Source of the DNA: Halalkalibacter urbisdiaboli
GTDB lineage: Bacteria; Bacillota; Bacilli; Bacillales; Bacillaceae_D
DNA length: 64,000 bases
Assembly: GCF_002156385.1 (NCBI RefSeq)
Contig: NZ_MVJM01000001.1
Coordinates: 1,428,895 to 1,492,894 of the forward strand
Reading direction: 5' to 3'
Position 1 is the first letter of the stretch, and each line of letters begins with the position of its first letter. A model generated the notes under the pieces. It saw nothing but the letters and a program-made list of their open reading frames with translations, did not search any database and was not told the origin of the DNA. The position numbers and the translations under genes are program-made. This document shows positions 45,652 to 55,062 of the stretch, one piece after another.

Positions 45652-47241
45652 CTATTTTTCCCCACTCTTTATTTTAGCTTGATATTCTTTTGGGGTCATT
45701 CCTGCAAACTTCTTAAATACTTTGATGAAATATTTATCATTTTGATAACCAACCGAATCAGCAACTTCATAAATTTTTAAAAATGGATTTTCTAATAATT
45801 CTTTTGCTTTTTCGATTCGGATCTTTGTTAAATAATCAGTAATCGTTGCATCATACTCTTGTTTAAATTTCCTCGAAATGTATTCTCTGCTCAAAAAGAA
45901 ACGATCAGCAATTTCTGAGAGCTTAATATCCTTTTGGTAGTTATGTCGAATATATTCTTCAATTTTTTGAACACTGTTTTTTTCTTTTTTAAACTGGACA
46001 TTATACACTATTCGTATTAGCTCATGAAATTCCTTCCGCTTTTCCTCTTTGAATTTATTAAATGAGAAAACGCCATCATCATTCCAATAAGCTTTCCCTT
46101 CGTAAAAAGGAGTTTCAGATTCAATTTGATATTCTTTTAACCAATGTTCCTTTAATATTTCAAATTGACTTTCCCATATCGCAATTTGTTCACGAGAAAA
46201 GTACTGGTTTCGTTCAAACGTTTGAAATACTCGCTCTAAGATCGTATCAATTTGATCTGTGCTTCCACTTTGAATCGCCCACTTAATTTCCTCAGAATAT
46301 TCAAATGGGTGAATGAGCGGCTTCGAATTCTTCGGAATATCGATCACAATCGTTGTATTCCAATTATGCTCAAGTAAATTCTGTTTTAGAAGGGCATTTT
46401 CCGCAGATTCATAGCTTTCAGAAATTTGCATAGAGCTTTGGCCAACAACAATCGTACAATGTATTTTTGTAAAACGGTGAATTTCTATTGCAATTTTTCC
46501 AGCTAAATCAGCAATCGCTTCTGTTTTCCAAAATAGAAGAACAATTTCTTGCTCTTTATTTAAGTTTCTAAATGCAACCCCACTCTTTTGTTCCGTTAAT
46601 ATTTCATTGCTAATATTAAGTAGCGAAAAAAACGCTAAGTCGGCATCACCTTGATACTTGTTCTTAATCATCATATTCATTGGTAAAACAGCAATCACGA
46701 CTGGTAAGAAGCTAACATCAATCTGAAATTCATTTTTTATTTGTTTAATTACCCTAGTAGTAAGCTTCGCTTTATCTAACATTCCCGAAAGAAGGTAATC
46801 CCAATACAGAGGCTTAACTTCATTTATGACACGGGCTTTTTCTATATTCGATAAATGATTCGACGCTTGTTCCTTCCACTCTTTAACAGCACGGCTTAAC
46901 GTTTCATTTAAAACATCTGGCTGGATAGGCTTTAGGATATAATCAAAGCTCCCAAATGCAATCGCATTTCGCATATACTGAAAATCGTCATAACCACTAA
47001 CAACAATCGTTTTACAATGTATTTTAGAAGCGTGTATCCATTTTAATAAGTGAATTCCATCTTTTCTTGGCATGCTCATATCAGTAAAAATGATTTCAGG
47101 TTGATGCTGTGAAATAAGCGCAACAGCTTCCTCTCCATCTGACGCTTCAAAAATGGTCTCAATTCCAAAGCGCTCCCATTCAGCAAGCAACATAAGCCCT
47201 TCCCTCACATGCTTTTCATCATCTATAATGATCGCCTTCAT
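45652..47241 (-). CDS. YesN-like response regulator, REC-AraC
   Basis: A 529-residue regulator with an N-terminal receiver domain (phospho-Asp54 in IIFTDMSMPRKDG), a long middle region without a recognised domain, and a C-terminal AraC-type DNA-binding domain with two HTH (YISRKFKQEYDATITDYLTKIRIEKAKELL and then GYQNDKYFIKVFKKFAGMTPKEYQ). It is the pair of the kinase that overlaps its start by 23 bp. This YesM/YesN type controls carbohydrate ABC transporters in Bacillus. GGAGGG precedes the ATG. Its target is likely the permease operon it ends. Confidence 0.9.
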   Translation of the reverse strand: MKAIIIDDEKHVREGLMLLAEWERFGIETIFEASDGEEAVALISQHQPEIIFTDMSMPRKDGIHLLKWIHASKIHCKTIVVSGYDDFQYMRNAIAFGSFDYILKPIQPDVLNETLSRAVKEWKEQASNHLSNIEKARVINEVKPLYWDYLLSGMLDKAKLTTRVIKQIKNEFQIDVSFLPVVIAVLPMNMMIKNKYQGDADLAFFSLLNISNEILTEQKSGVAFRNLNKEQEIVLLFWKTEAIADLAGKIAIEIHRFTKIHCTIVVGQSSMQISESYESAENALLKQNLLEHNWNTTIVIDIPKNSKPLIHPFEYSEEIKWAIQSGSTDQIDTILERVFQTFERNQYFSREQIAIWESQFEILKEHWLKEYQIESETPFYEGKAYWNDDGVFSFNKFKEEKRKEFHELIRIVYNVQFKKEKNSVQKIEEYIRHNYQKDIKLSEIADRFFLSREYISRKFKQEYDATITDYLTKIRIEKAKELLENPFLKIYEVADSVGYQNDKYFIKVFKKFAGMTPKEYQAKIKSGEK

Positions 47242-49039
47242 AAGTATTACCCTCCATTTCGGCTGGGAGCTTCATCATCACACATAAGCCACCCCGTTCA
47301 AGATTTGTCAGATCTAACGTAGCCTTGTCTGAATAATAGAGCTTTAATCGAGCATAGACGTTTTTAAGACCAATATTACAATCTCGATAACTACTAGCGT
47401 TTTCTTCGTATAGATAGCGACGAATCTCTATAAGTCTCTCTTCCGTAATACCAAGTCCATTATCGATGATTTGAACAAGTAAGAAAGAATCCTCTAATGT
47501 ACATTTTAACTGTATTTTGCCTACACCTTCTCGAATATCAAATCCGTGTTTAAAATAATTTTCTATTATTGGTTGTAACATCATTTTCGGAACCTTAACA
47601 TTGAGCGCGTCTTTATCAACCTCAATGGAATAGTCTAAATCATCACCAAATCTTTGCTTTTGTAAAAGGAAATAAGATTTCGTATAATTTACTTCCTTAT
47701 CTAGTGAAACCATCCCTTCATCCATATTCATCCCGTAACGTAGCATATGAGACAAGTCGGTAAGCGACGTATAAACCTCAGGCACCTTATTTTTCAAGGC
47801 AATCGTACCAATTGATTGCAGCGCATTGTATAAGAAATGTGGATTTATTTGCGATTGAAGTACCTTTAACTGATTCGTTTTATTCTCTAGCTCAAGCTTA
47901 TATTCTCGATTAATAAGATGATTAATTTTCCCAATCATGAGCCTAAACCGCTCACCTAAAATTCCTATCTCATCCGAACCTAATGATTTAAACTGAGTTT
48001 GCATATTTCCTTGTTCAACCTGTTGGATGTTTTGAACTAATACCCGAATTGGATTCGTAATACGGAAAGAGACAAACAATGTCGCTAAAATAACTAGCAC
48101 TAAACCGATAACGCCGAAAATAATATTAATGACAGCAACATCATAAGCACTTTCATGTAACGTAGTGTAGGGAAGACGTTTAACGAGTAACCAATTCCCT
48201 GTTGACTCGGCTATTTTATCGTAAACCATAACTCCTTGAAAATGTTCATCGTTCCATTCAATAGAACCACGTTCATTCTTAGTATTTAAAAGTAGGTTTA
48301 TCCACTTCATATCGTCTTTTCCATATTGACCATTTTGCGAGCTAAAGATAAAGTTACCTTCTTGATCAATAATATAAAATTCTTCGGATGATGAATCGTA
48401 TAGATTTCGACTTAACTCCGCTATTTTTTCTGGTTTAATCTCCAATGAAATGTATGCGAGCAAATCCTCTCCTGGTACATTAATAAACGCACGATGCAAA
48501 GTAAACGAATTAGAGCGCTTAATCTCAGGACTCGGATTATACATCGCTTCCAAATACATGTTGTACTGATTTTCCCTTGCTTTTAGATAATAGTCTTTTT
48601 CAATGTCTACTACATTTTCTGTATAAACGACAGCAGAACGTCTTGATACAGAAACCAATTGATGGCTTTCTATAATGGACATATATACCCTGTTTATACT
48701 TTCATCTGAATATAATAATGTTTGTAATACACTATTAACATGATTAAGAGATATAAAATCAGACGGAAACCTCGACGATTTTAAATAATTCATGAAATCT
48801 GGATTTCGATAAATGGACAAAGTTAAACTATTTAATTCTTTTATATTTGTTTCAATATTGACTTTACCTTGATACAGAAGATTTAAGTTTTCCTGTATTG
48901 CGTTTTCCTTTAAAGATTCAGATGTATGAAAATAAGTCACAATTAAGGATAAACTAAAGGGAACCACGGTCGTTAAAAACAGTAAAAAAATTAATTTATT
49001 ACGGATGCTTTTCTTTATAAATGATATCATTGAAGGCAC
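47219..49039 (-). CDS. YesM-like sensor histidine kinase
   Basis: A 606-residue membrane kinase: a first membrane helix (about 15-35), a large extracellular Cache-like sensor (about 40-290), a second membrane helix (about 295-315), HAMP, then the LytS/YesM-type kinase with the phospho-His motif NPHFLYNALQSI (about residue 400) and ATPase motifs IIDNGLGI and GLKNVYARL. It phosphorylates the neighbouring regulator. GGAAGGAG before the ATG. Likely senses the sugar bound outside, or its binding protein; the signal is unknown. Confidence 0.9.
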   Translation of the reverse strand: MPSMISFIKKSIRNKLIFLLFLTTVVPFSLSLIVTYFHTSESLKENAIQENLNLLYQGKVNIETNIKELNSLTLSIYRNPDFMNYLKSSRFPSDFISLNHVNSVLQTLLYSDESINRVYMSIIESHQLVSVSRRSAVVYTENVVDIEKDYYLKARENQYNMYLEAMYNPSPEIKRSNSFTLHRAFINVPGEDLLAYISLEIKPEKIAELSRNLYDSSSEEFYIIDQEGNFIFSSQNGQYGKDDMKWINLLLNTKNERGSIEWNDEHFQGVMVYDKIAESTGNWLLVKRLPYTTLHESAYDVAVINIIFGVIGLVLVILATLFVSFRITNPIRVLVQNIQQVEQGNMQTQFKSLGSDEIGILGERFRLMIGKINHLINREYKLELENKTNQLKVLQSQINPHFLYNALQSIGTIALKNKVPEVYTSLTDLSHMLRYGMNMDEGMVSLDKEVNYTKSYFLLQKQRFGDDLDYSIEVDKDALNVKVPKMMLQPIIENYFKHGFDIREGVGKIQLKCTLEDSFLLVQIIDNGLGITEERLIEIRRYLYEENASSYRDCNIGLKNVYARLKLYYSDKATLDLTNLERGGLCVMMKLPAEMEGNTYEGDHYR

Positions 49040-49136
49040 TCCTTCCCAATATACGCCTTAGTATAAAGTAGAAAGCACATCTACGTATAGACATGCCTTC
49101 TGGAAAAATATGAGATACCTCAATGATTCAATATAC

Positions 49137-50447
49137 TTACTTTAAGTTATCCCATGAAGATTGGAAGTACGCAAGCATTGTTTCAAAATCGATTTGTCCA
49201 GCTGCATATTCCTGAATAGCTGCTGCAAAATCTTGATTGGCACCATCTGGCCATTGGAACCAAGTCCAAGGAATTGTTTTCTCAGCAACTGAATACTCTA
49301 AAATTGACTCCCCTAGGGCACCTAAACCACTTGGCTCAATATGATCGAACGCTGGGATGAAAGCAAACTCTTCCGTCATATAACGTTGACCTGTTTCAGA
49401 AGATACCATCCAATTTAAAAGAAGCTTTGCTTCCTCTAAATGCTCAGAGTTTTTGTGAAGAACATAGTTATTTGGTACACCAACAGGTAGACGATTTGAT
49501 CCCTCTTCATCATTTAAAGGAATCGGTAAAAATGCCATGTTAATATCTGGATTAATTTCGTAAATCATATTTTCTGTCCAGTTTCCTTGTTGTAGTATCG
49601 CTGTTTCTCCTGTTGCAAACAGTGTCACTTGTGTATTGTAATCTGTTGTTAACGGATTTTTATTACCATAATTCAGCTCTAAATCAACTACTTCTTGAAA
49701 GCTCTCAAATTGCGGATTACCAGCAAATGTTTCAGTTCCTTCAGATAATCCTTTAATGAATGCTTCTGGATCTTCTTGTTGTGCAAATGGGATATTTAAT
49801 AAATGTTGTCCGATAACCCACCACTCAGCATAGCCGGCTGAGAAAGCAGTAATACCAGCTGCTTCTAGCTTTTCAGCTGCTTCCTTAAGCTCAGAAAGGG
49901 TACCAGGTGGTTCAGTAATACCTGCTTGTTCAAATAAATCCTTGTTGTAAATAAATCCATAACCTTCTAGGTTAACAGGCATTCCGTAAAGAGTACCTTC
50001 TTCATCTGTCGTTGGAACAGCTCCAATCGGAAGTAAATGTTCAACCCATGGCTCATTTGAAAGATCTGCTAAATGCTCTTTCCAAAGGTTTAACTCATTA
50101 AAACCTCCATTATTGAAGATATCAGGTTTTTCACCAGAAGCAAATTTCGCACGTAGAGCAGCACCGTAATCGGCTCCACCACCAACAGTCTCAAGATTTA
50201 CAGTAATATGAGGATGCTCAGCTTCAAATTCATCAAGCATCGCACGTAATTGGTCAGCAATTTCAACCTTAAAATTGAAGAATTCTAATGTGACAGGCTC
50301 TTCATTTCCTGTTGTCGCTTCTTTATCTGTACTTGCATCGTCACCTCCAGTTGAAGAGTCACTGGACGTATCTGAGTTTCCACCACATGCAGCGAGAACC
50401 CCAATTGCCAATAGCATTGTTAAACATAGCATTAATAAACGTTTCAT
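49137..50447 (-). CDS. Carbohydrate ABC transporter substrate-binding lipoprotein
   Basis: A 436-residue binding lipoprotein of the CUT1 type. Signal peptide with lipobox LAAC (Cys about residue 21) and a Ser/Asp/Glu-rich linker. The core has VTLEFFNFKVE, GEKPDIFNNGGFNEL, GMPVNLEGYGFIYNKDLFEQAG and ETAILQQGNWTENMIY. These are features of disaccharide/oligosaccharide-binding proteins rather than maltose-specific ones. Third gene of perm-perm-SBP-kinase-regulator. GGAGGG before the ATG. Substrate unknown; the neighbouring thuA operon suggests a disaccharide or glucoside. Confidence 0.88.
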   Translation of the reverse strand: MKRLLMLCLTMLLAIGVLAACGGNSDTSSDSSTGGDDASTDKEATTGNEEPVTLEFFNFKVEIADQLRAMLDEFEAEHPHITVNLETVGGGADYGAALRAKFASGEKPDIFNNGGFNELNLWKEHLADLSNEPWVEHLLPIGAVPTTDEEGTLYGMPVNLEGYGFIYNKDLFEQAGITEPPGTLSELKEAAEKLEAAGITAFSAGYAEWWVIGQHLLNIPFAQQEDPEAFIKGLSEGTETFAGNPQFESFQEVVDLELNYGNKNPLTTDYNTQVTLFATGETAILQQGNWTENMIYEINPDINMAFLPIPLNDEEGSNRLPVGVPNNYVLHKNSEHLEEAKLLLNWMVSSETGQRYMTEEFAFIPAFDHIEPSGLGALGESILEYSVAEKTIPWTWFQWPDGANQDFAAAIQEYAAGQIDFETMLAYFQSSWDNLK

Positions 50448-50538
50448 AAGATAATTGCCCTCCTTAAAATTTTCATTTTATCTTACTATTTTAACTTTTG
50501 CAGTGTTTATCACTACAAAATTCATAACTACGATTCAG

Positions 50539-51363
50539 TTACTTAATGGAGCCTGCTGCGATGCCTTTAATAATGTGTTTCTGAAGAAATAAGAAGAAAA
50601 TGATAATGGGCGTAATACCTAGCACTAACGCCGCCAGCCCCATATCCCACTGCTTCGTATACTGTGCAAAGAAAGAGCTTGTTGCTAGAGGGATTGTACG
50701 TAATGATGCATCCTGCAAGACAAGAAGCGGTAATAAGTAATCATTCCAAATCCACAGTGTATTTAATATGATAACTGTGACAGTTATCGGTTTAAGAAGC
50801 GGGAAAACAATTCTCCAAAACACACCAAACTGCGAGCATCCATCGATTCGGGCCGATTCCTCAATTTCGATTGGGACCGTTTTCACAAACCCATGATAAA
50901 GGAAAATGGAAAGCGGAACTCCGAAACCAAAATACATCATGACTATACCAGGAATGCTATTCATAATCCCGAGTATTCCACCAAGCTTCACAAGTGGAAT
51001 CATGACCGCTTGAAAGGGAATAACCATTGCCGAAACAAACATGATAAAGAGAAAGCTACTAAATTTACCTGGTGTTCGGACAAGCTTCCACGCAGCCATA
51101 GAACTAATGATAATTAATCCAACGATACTAAGGAATGTGATGATAAATGAATTCATAAATGCTGATGGGAAGTTTAAAATCTCCCATACTTTTGCGTAAT
51201 TCGATAATAGAATTTCACTTGGTAAAGCAGCTGCATCAATTAAGATTTCTGCAAAGCTCTTAACAGAATTAACAACAACAAAGTAAAACGGTATGAGAAA
51301 GATAATCCCTAAGACAATTCCTATTACTTCCAATCCAAACGTCTTTTTTGTGTATCGGTTCAT
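50539..51363 (-). CDS. Carbohydrate ABC permease (MalG type)
   Basis: A 274-residue permease with six helices and the EAA loop EIEESARIDGCSQFGVFWRIVFPLLKP about residues 170-196. It partners the permease upstream, whose stop overlaps its ATG (TAATG) by one base. GGGAGG lies before the start. Like the other two transporters in the window it has no ATPase gene nearby. Confidence 0.9.
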   Translation of the reverse strand: MNRYTKKTFGLEVIGIVLGIIFLIPFYFVVVNSVKSFAEILIDAAALPSEILLSNYAKVWEILNFPSAFMNSFIITFLSIVGLIIISSMAAWKLVRTPGKFSSFLFIMFVSAMVIPFQAVMIPLVKLGGILGIMNSIPGIVMMYFGFGVPLSIFLYHGFVKTVPIEIEESARIDGCSQFGVFWRIVFPLLKPITVTVIILNTLWIWNDYLLPLLVLQDASLRTIPLATSSFFAQYTKQWDMGLAALVLGITPIIIFFLFLQKHIIKGIAAGSIK

Positions 51364-52301
51364 TACGCTTGAACCTCCCTTTTCTTCGTAACCATCACCT
51401 GAACAGTTGTTACAATGGCTACAATGATAAAGAATAATATTGATTTCGCTGAACCTAAACCATAGTTATTATTTGTGAACGCTTCTTGATAAATATTAAT
51501 TGCTACCGATTGTGTCGAATTAAACGGCCCACCACCAGTTAACGAAAGATTCAAGTCGAATATTTTAAATGCCATTGATATCGTTAAAAAGAAACAAATA
51601 GTAAAGGCTGGTAAAATTAATGGAATGATAATTTTCGTTAGCGTTGTAAAAGAATTTGCCCCATCAATTTTCGCAGCTTCTAGTAGTGATGTATCTACCC
51701 CTTGAAGCGCAGCTATATATATAACCATCATATAGCCACTAATTTGCCAAGCAAAAACAATGACGATTGCCCAAAATGCTGTACTTGCATCCCCAAGCCA
51801 TGGCTGCTGGAAAAATGGAATGTTTGTAATATCTCCAATTGCAGCAAAGCCACGAACAAAAATAAATTGCCAGATAAAACCGAGTAATAAGCCGCCGATT
51901 ACATTTGGAACAAAAAACACTGTTCGGAGGATATTTCTCGTTTTTAAAGCAGCGTTTAATAGTAAAGCAAGTGAAAACCCTATTAGATTACTAATAATAA
52001 CAGCCGCAATCATAAATTTCGAAGTAAACATAAATGAGTTAAAGAATCGCTGATCATTTGTAAATAATTTTATATAATTATCTAAACCTACCCATTCAAC
52101 TGTTGAACTTACACCATTCCATGAGGTGAAAGAATAATAAACCCCCATAAAAAAAGGAACAATTTGAATGATTAGGAATAATACTAGTGCCGGACCCACA
52201 AAAGCAACAAAGGATAAAATTTTGTCCCATTTTAGTTTATTCTTCGAAACTGCTCCCACCTTTGTATCCGTTTTCAATTCAACATTCACGGTCTTTCCCA
52301 C
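51363..52301 (-). CDS. Carbohydrate ABC permease (MalF type)
   Basis: A 312-residue permease with six helices after a polar N-terminus of about 25 residues; EAA loop LLEAAKIDGANSFTTLTKIIIPLILP about residues 210-235. The start is GTG at 52301 with AGGTGG nine bases upstream; no ATG start fits better. First gene of the five-gene operon. A cre-like site at 52322-52335 lies in the leader. Confidence 0.9.
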   Translation of the reverse strand: MGKTVNVELKTDTKVGAVSKNKLKWDKILSFVAFVGPALVLFLIIQIVPFFMGVYYSFTSWNGVSSTVEWVGLDNYIKLFTNDQRFFNSFMFTSKFMIAAVIISNLIGFSLALLLNAALKTRNILRTVFFVPNVIGGLLLGFIWQFIFVRGFAAIGDITNIPFFQQPWLGDASTAFWAIVIVFAWQISGYMMVIYIAALQGVDTSLLEAAKIDGANSFTTLTKIIIPLILPAFTICFFLTISMAFKIFDLNLSLTGGGPFNSTQSVAINIYQEAFTNNNYGLGSAKSILFFIIVAIVTTVQVMVTKKREVQA

Positions 52302-52321
52302 GTAGCTTCACCACCTAATCT

Positions 52322-52335
52322 TGTAATCGCTTTCC
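52322..52335 (-). promoter_or_regulatory. Candidate cre site before the second transporter operon
   Basis: TGTAATCGCTTTCC (plus strand) matches TGWAANCGNTNNCA except the last base. A -10-like TATAAT (minus strand, about 52349) stands just upstream with no good -35, which would suit an activated promoter. Confidence 0.5.
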
Positions 52336-52464
52336 TTACTTTCATTATAGTCACCTACAAGCGGTATAAATAGTGACGCAATTGACTAAAAAGGTGCACT
52401 ATATTGATATCCTTTTTTCTTTCATTTAGAAACGTACGTAATACAATTTTTCAATCTTAAACAC

Positions 52465-52494
52465 AAAAAAACCGGAATAATCCCGGTTTTTTGT
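52465..52494 (-). terminator. Terminator after the 58-residue gene
   Basis: AAAAAAACCGG and CCGGTTTTTT (with G-C extension) form a strong stem with a short loop; T-run on the minus strand. It follows the small gene at 52518. Confidence 0.85.
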
Positions 52495-52517
52495 TTCCTT
52501 ATTTCAAAGAATGTCAT

Positions 52518-52694
52518 TTAATAAACAACACCTTTGAACTGAAGCTTTATTTGTGAGGAGGATTCCGCTTCAAGACTAGCCTTCATTTCTTTTGCCTTTA
52601 ACAAAGCTTCCATCATACCACTAGCTTCAATTATATATTCCTGGCACGGTACATTTTTCCGATCGACATCACTGAAAAAGATATACTGTTTCAT
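52518..52694 (-). CDS. Small hypothetical protein, 58 residues
   Basis: Starts MKQYIFFSDVDRKNVPCQEY and ends FKGVVY with TAA at 52518-52520. AAGGAGGT lies six bases before the ATG, one of the best ribosome binding sites in the window, and a terminator follows, so it is a real single-gene unit. The protein is soluble, with a middle helix (EALLKAKEMKASLEAE) and no membrane or signal segment. I do not recognise a family. It lies between the regulator gene of the maltodextrin module and the second ABC operon. Confidence 0.75.
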   Translation of the reverse strand: MKQYIFFSDVDRKNVPCQEYIIEASGMMEALLKAKEMKASLEAESSSQIKLQFKGVVY

Positions 52695-53010
52695 TCACAT
52701 ACCTCCTTCGTTTTTGTCCTAGCTTCTATTAAATTATTCCTATGATTCTCGTTATTTTGGTTTTTCATACATTGTGTAACCACTTTTTTTCCTTTCCCTT
52801 ATTTTAGTTGGTTAAACCTGATTATTCTTGATTTCGGTCAGAAATCATATCATGTATTTTAAATACCTGTATTCTTCACATTATGCGAAGGATCTCAAGA
52901 GTGCTTGGGGACATCCCTTATCCTTAACTAAGTATAATATCCAAATGTTTACATTTTACAAATTTAAGTTAAATGCTTCGTTAATTTATCATTAATTACT
53001 ATTTACGTTC
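52695..53010. other. Intergenic space, nothing recognised
   Basis: About 315 bases, A/T-rich, holding the small gene's upstream region. I see no ORF, hairpin or promoter that I would call. Confidence 0.4.
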
Positions 53011-53045
53011 AAAAAAAAGAGCTTGCATAAAGATATGCAAAGCCC
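53011..53045 (-). terminator. Terminator after the maltodextrin LacI gene
   Basis: GGGCTTTGCATA and TATGCAAGCTC pair with a bulge, then a run of eight T on the minus strand. Confidence 0.85.
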
Positions 53046-53051
53046 TTCCTA

Positions 53052-54083
53052 TTATCCTTTTTTAACTTTACTACATGTTTGACGCTTAATAAGCTTATGA
53101 GAAATAATTTCCTTTCTCTTTGCTTGCTCAGGGTGCAAAACATCTGAGATAAGTAGCTCTGTTGCACGAAATCCCAAGTCATAAATATGAATATCAACCG
53201 TTGTCATCGGTGGAGAAGAAAACTCAGAAATCATAACATTATTAAAGCTAACGAGAGATAAATCTTCAGGAACTTTAACACCCATTTCATCAAGCATTCT
53301 CAACACACCAAAACTCATTATGTCATCCGTAACCACCAATGCAGTCGGACGCTGATTTAATGACATCAATTCAATTATAGCGTCTTGCCCACCTTCTTTG
53401 ACCTCACTTTGATGGACGATAAACTCATCTCGAACCGTAATATTAGCTTTTTCGAGAGCATCTTTGTACCCTTGTAAATGATCTAATGTTAATACGAAAT
53501 CTAGGCTCCCACCTATAAAACCAATTTTTTCATGCCCTAATAAAAGTAAATACTCTGTAACGGTCTTTGTGGCTTTGTAATTATCATTATTAACATACGT
53601 TACAAGTGATTCGTCGATATCATACGGTCGACCAATGAGGACGAACGGAAATTCCTTTTCTAATAAAAATGGCATTACCTTGTCGCCGATCCGTGAATAA
53701 AGAAGAATAATCCCATCCACTCGATGACCATAAACCATTTCCATCACTTCGTCTAAAATTTCCTCCTCTGTTTGTCCAGTCGATAAATATAAACCATAGT
53801 TCTCTTGATGCGCCTTTGCAGTGATCCCTCGTATAACCTCTGGGAAAAAAGGATTTTGGAACGCCACTTTTGCTGAATTCGGCATTACAATTCCTAATGT
53901 TTTCGTTGTATTATTCGCAAGACTTCTTGCATTAAAATTAGGATGATAACCTAATTCCTGCATGGCGGCTCTCACACGTTCTTTCGTTTTTTCACTGATT
54001 TTCGAACTATTTGCTATGACTCGAGATACCGTCGATGGTGCTACATTTGCAAGCTTCGCAACATCCTTTATTGTAACATTCAT
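53052..54083 (-). CDS. LacI-family regulator of the maltodextrin module
   Basis: A 343-residue regulator with headpiece VTIKDVAKLANVAPSTVSRVIANS and a complete sensor domain. It resembles MalR-type regulators. ATG at 54083 has GAGAGGGGG upstream; the longer frame to 54161 runs into its promoter. It has its own promoter (54118-54146) and terminator, and is separated from mdxG by a terminator. The operator GCAACCGATTGC found at 57856 and 61648 is likely its target; that is an inference from location. Confidence 0.88.
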   Translation of the reverse strand: MNVTIKDVAKLANVAPSTVSRVIANSSKISEKTKERVRAAMQELGYHPNFNARSLANNTTKTLGIVMPNSAKVAFQNPFFPEVIRGITAKAHQENYGLYLSTGQTEEEILDEVMEMVYGHRVDGIILLYSRIGDKVMPFLLEKEFPFVLIGRPYDIDESLVTYVNNDNYKATKTVTEYLLLLGHEKIGFIGGSLDFVLTLDHLQGYKDALEKANITVRDEFIVHQSEVKEGGQDAIIELMSLNQRPTALVVTDDIMSFGVLRMLDEMGVKVPEDLSLVSFNNVMISEFSSPPMTTVDIHIYDLGFRATELLISDVLHPEQAKRKEIISHKLIKRQTCSKVKKG

Positions 54084-54117
54084 GCGGTACCCCCTCTCTA
54101 TTTTGTAATCTCTTCGT

Positions 54118-54146
54118 ATTATAGCTTTAGTTTCATTGATATACAA
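54118..54146 (-). promoter_or_regulatory. Sigma-A promoter of the maltodextrin LacI gene
   Basis: On the minus strand TTGTAT (54146-54141), 17 bases, TATAAT (54123-54118). Near-consensus, 35 bases before the ATG. Confidence 0.8.
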
Positions 54147-54172
54147 ATGCATTTTTGCCATAATCTGAAAAG

Positions 54173-54207
54173 TTAAAATAGAAAGCCGTCTCGACTTTCT
54201 ATTTTAA
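54173..54207 (-). terminator. Terminator after mdxG
   Basis: TTAAAATAGAAAG and CTTTCTATTTTAA pair perfectly (13 bp) with a 9-nt loop; CTTTTC follows on the minus strand. It separates mdxEFG from the regulator gene. Confidence 0.85.
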
Positions 54208-54222
54208 TGTATTCATATTTCT

Positions 54223-55062
54223 CTACCCTTTCGTTGCACCAGATGATAATCCTGAAATCAAGTAACGTTGTAAGAATAAAAATACAGCAGCAATAGGAAC
54301 GGCTATTAATATGGCTCCTGCTGCAAACCTAGTAAAGTTATTTGCATAGGCATTATTGATTAAATTAAACAACCCAACTGCAAGTGTAAAATTTTCCGGA
54401 CTTCGTAACAAAATACGTGGCAAGATAAAGTCCATAAACGGCCCCATAAAGTTAAATAGTGCAACAACGGCAATTATCGGCTTAGCTAAAGGAAGCATGA
54501 TTGTAAAGAAAATCCGAAAATGTCCTGCCCCATCCAGCTTTGCTGATTCATCTAACTCACGTGGAATCGTATCAAAATACCCTTTTACTAAGAACGCATT
54601 TAGCGGAATCGCTGTACCAATATAAATCAAAGTTAAACCAACAAGACTATTTAAAAGACCGAACATGTTTAACACAATATAAAGAGCAACCATCGCCATT
54701 AGTGACGGAAACATTTGTAGTAACAAAAACATATACATACCATTCTTCCGCCCAACGAAACGATATCTTGAAAAGGCATAAGCAACTAACGCTATAAGAA
54801 AGGTTGCCACGATAGAGTTAGCAGCAGCAACCATCAGTGTGTTTTTATACCAAGTTAAATATAAGCTACTTTGTCCAAACAACCATTCATAATGCGCTAA
54901 TGTCGCTACTTCAGGTATTAATGATGCAGTCGCCAGACTCGTACTTCGGTTAAATGAAGCTCCTAATGTCCATAAGATTGGATATAGGATAACAACGAAC
55001 ATAATTATTACGACTAGATATATTCCAGCTACCTCTAAATTGGATTTCATTTTTCGAGTCAT
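54223..55062 (-). CDS. mdxG: Maltodextrin ABC permease (MdxG)
   Basis: A 279-residue MalG-type permease with six helices and EAA loop ELDESAKLDGAGHFRIFFTIMLPLAKP about residues 172-198. Length equals B. subtilis MdxG (278). Its ATG overlaps the mdxF stop by one base (TAATG), and GAGGAGG lies before. Partner of MdxF and MdxE; ATPase elsewhere (MsmX in B. subtilis). Confidence 0.92.
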   Translation of the reverse strand: MTRKMKSNLEVAGIYLVVIIMFVVILYPILWTLGASFNRSTSLATASLIPEVATLAHYEWLFGQSSLYLTWYKNTLMVAAANSIVATFLIALVAYAFSRYRFVGRKNGMYMFLLLQMFPSLMAMVALYIVLNMFGLLNSLVGLTLIYIGTAIPLNAFLVKGYFDTIPRELDESAKLDGAGHFRIFFTIMLPLAKPIIAVVALFNFMGPFMDFILPRILLRSPENFTLAVGLFNLINNAYANNFTRFAAGAILIAVPIAAVFLFLQRYLISGLSSGATKG

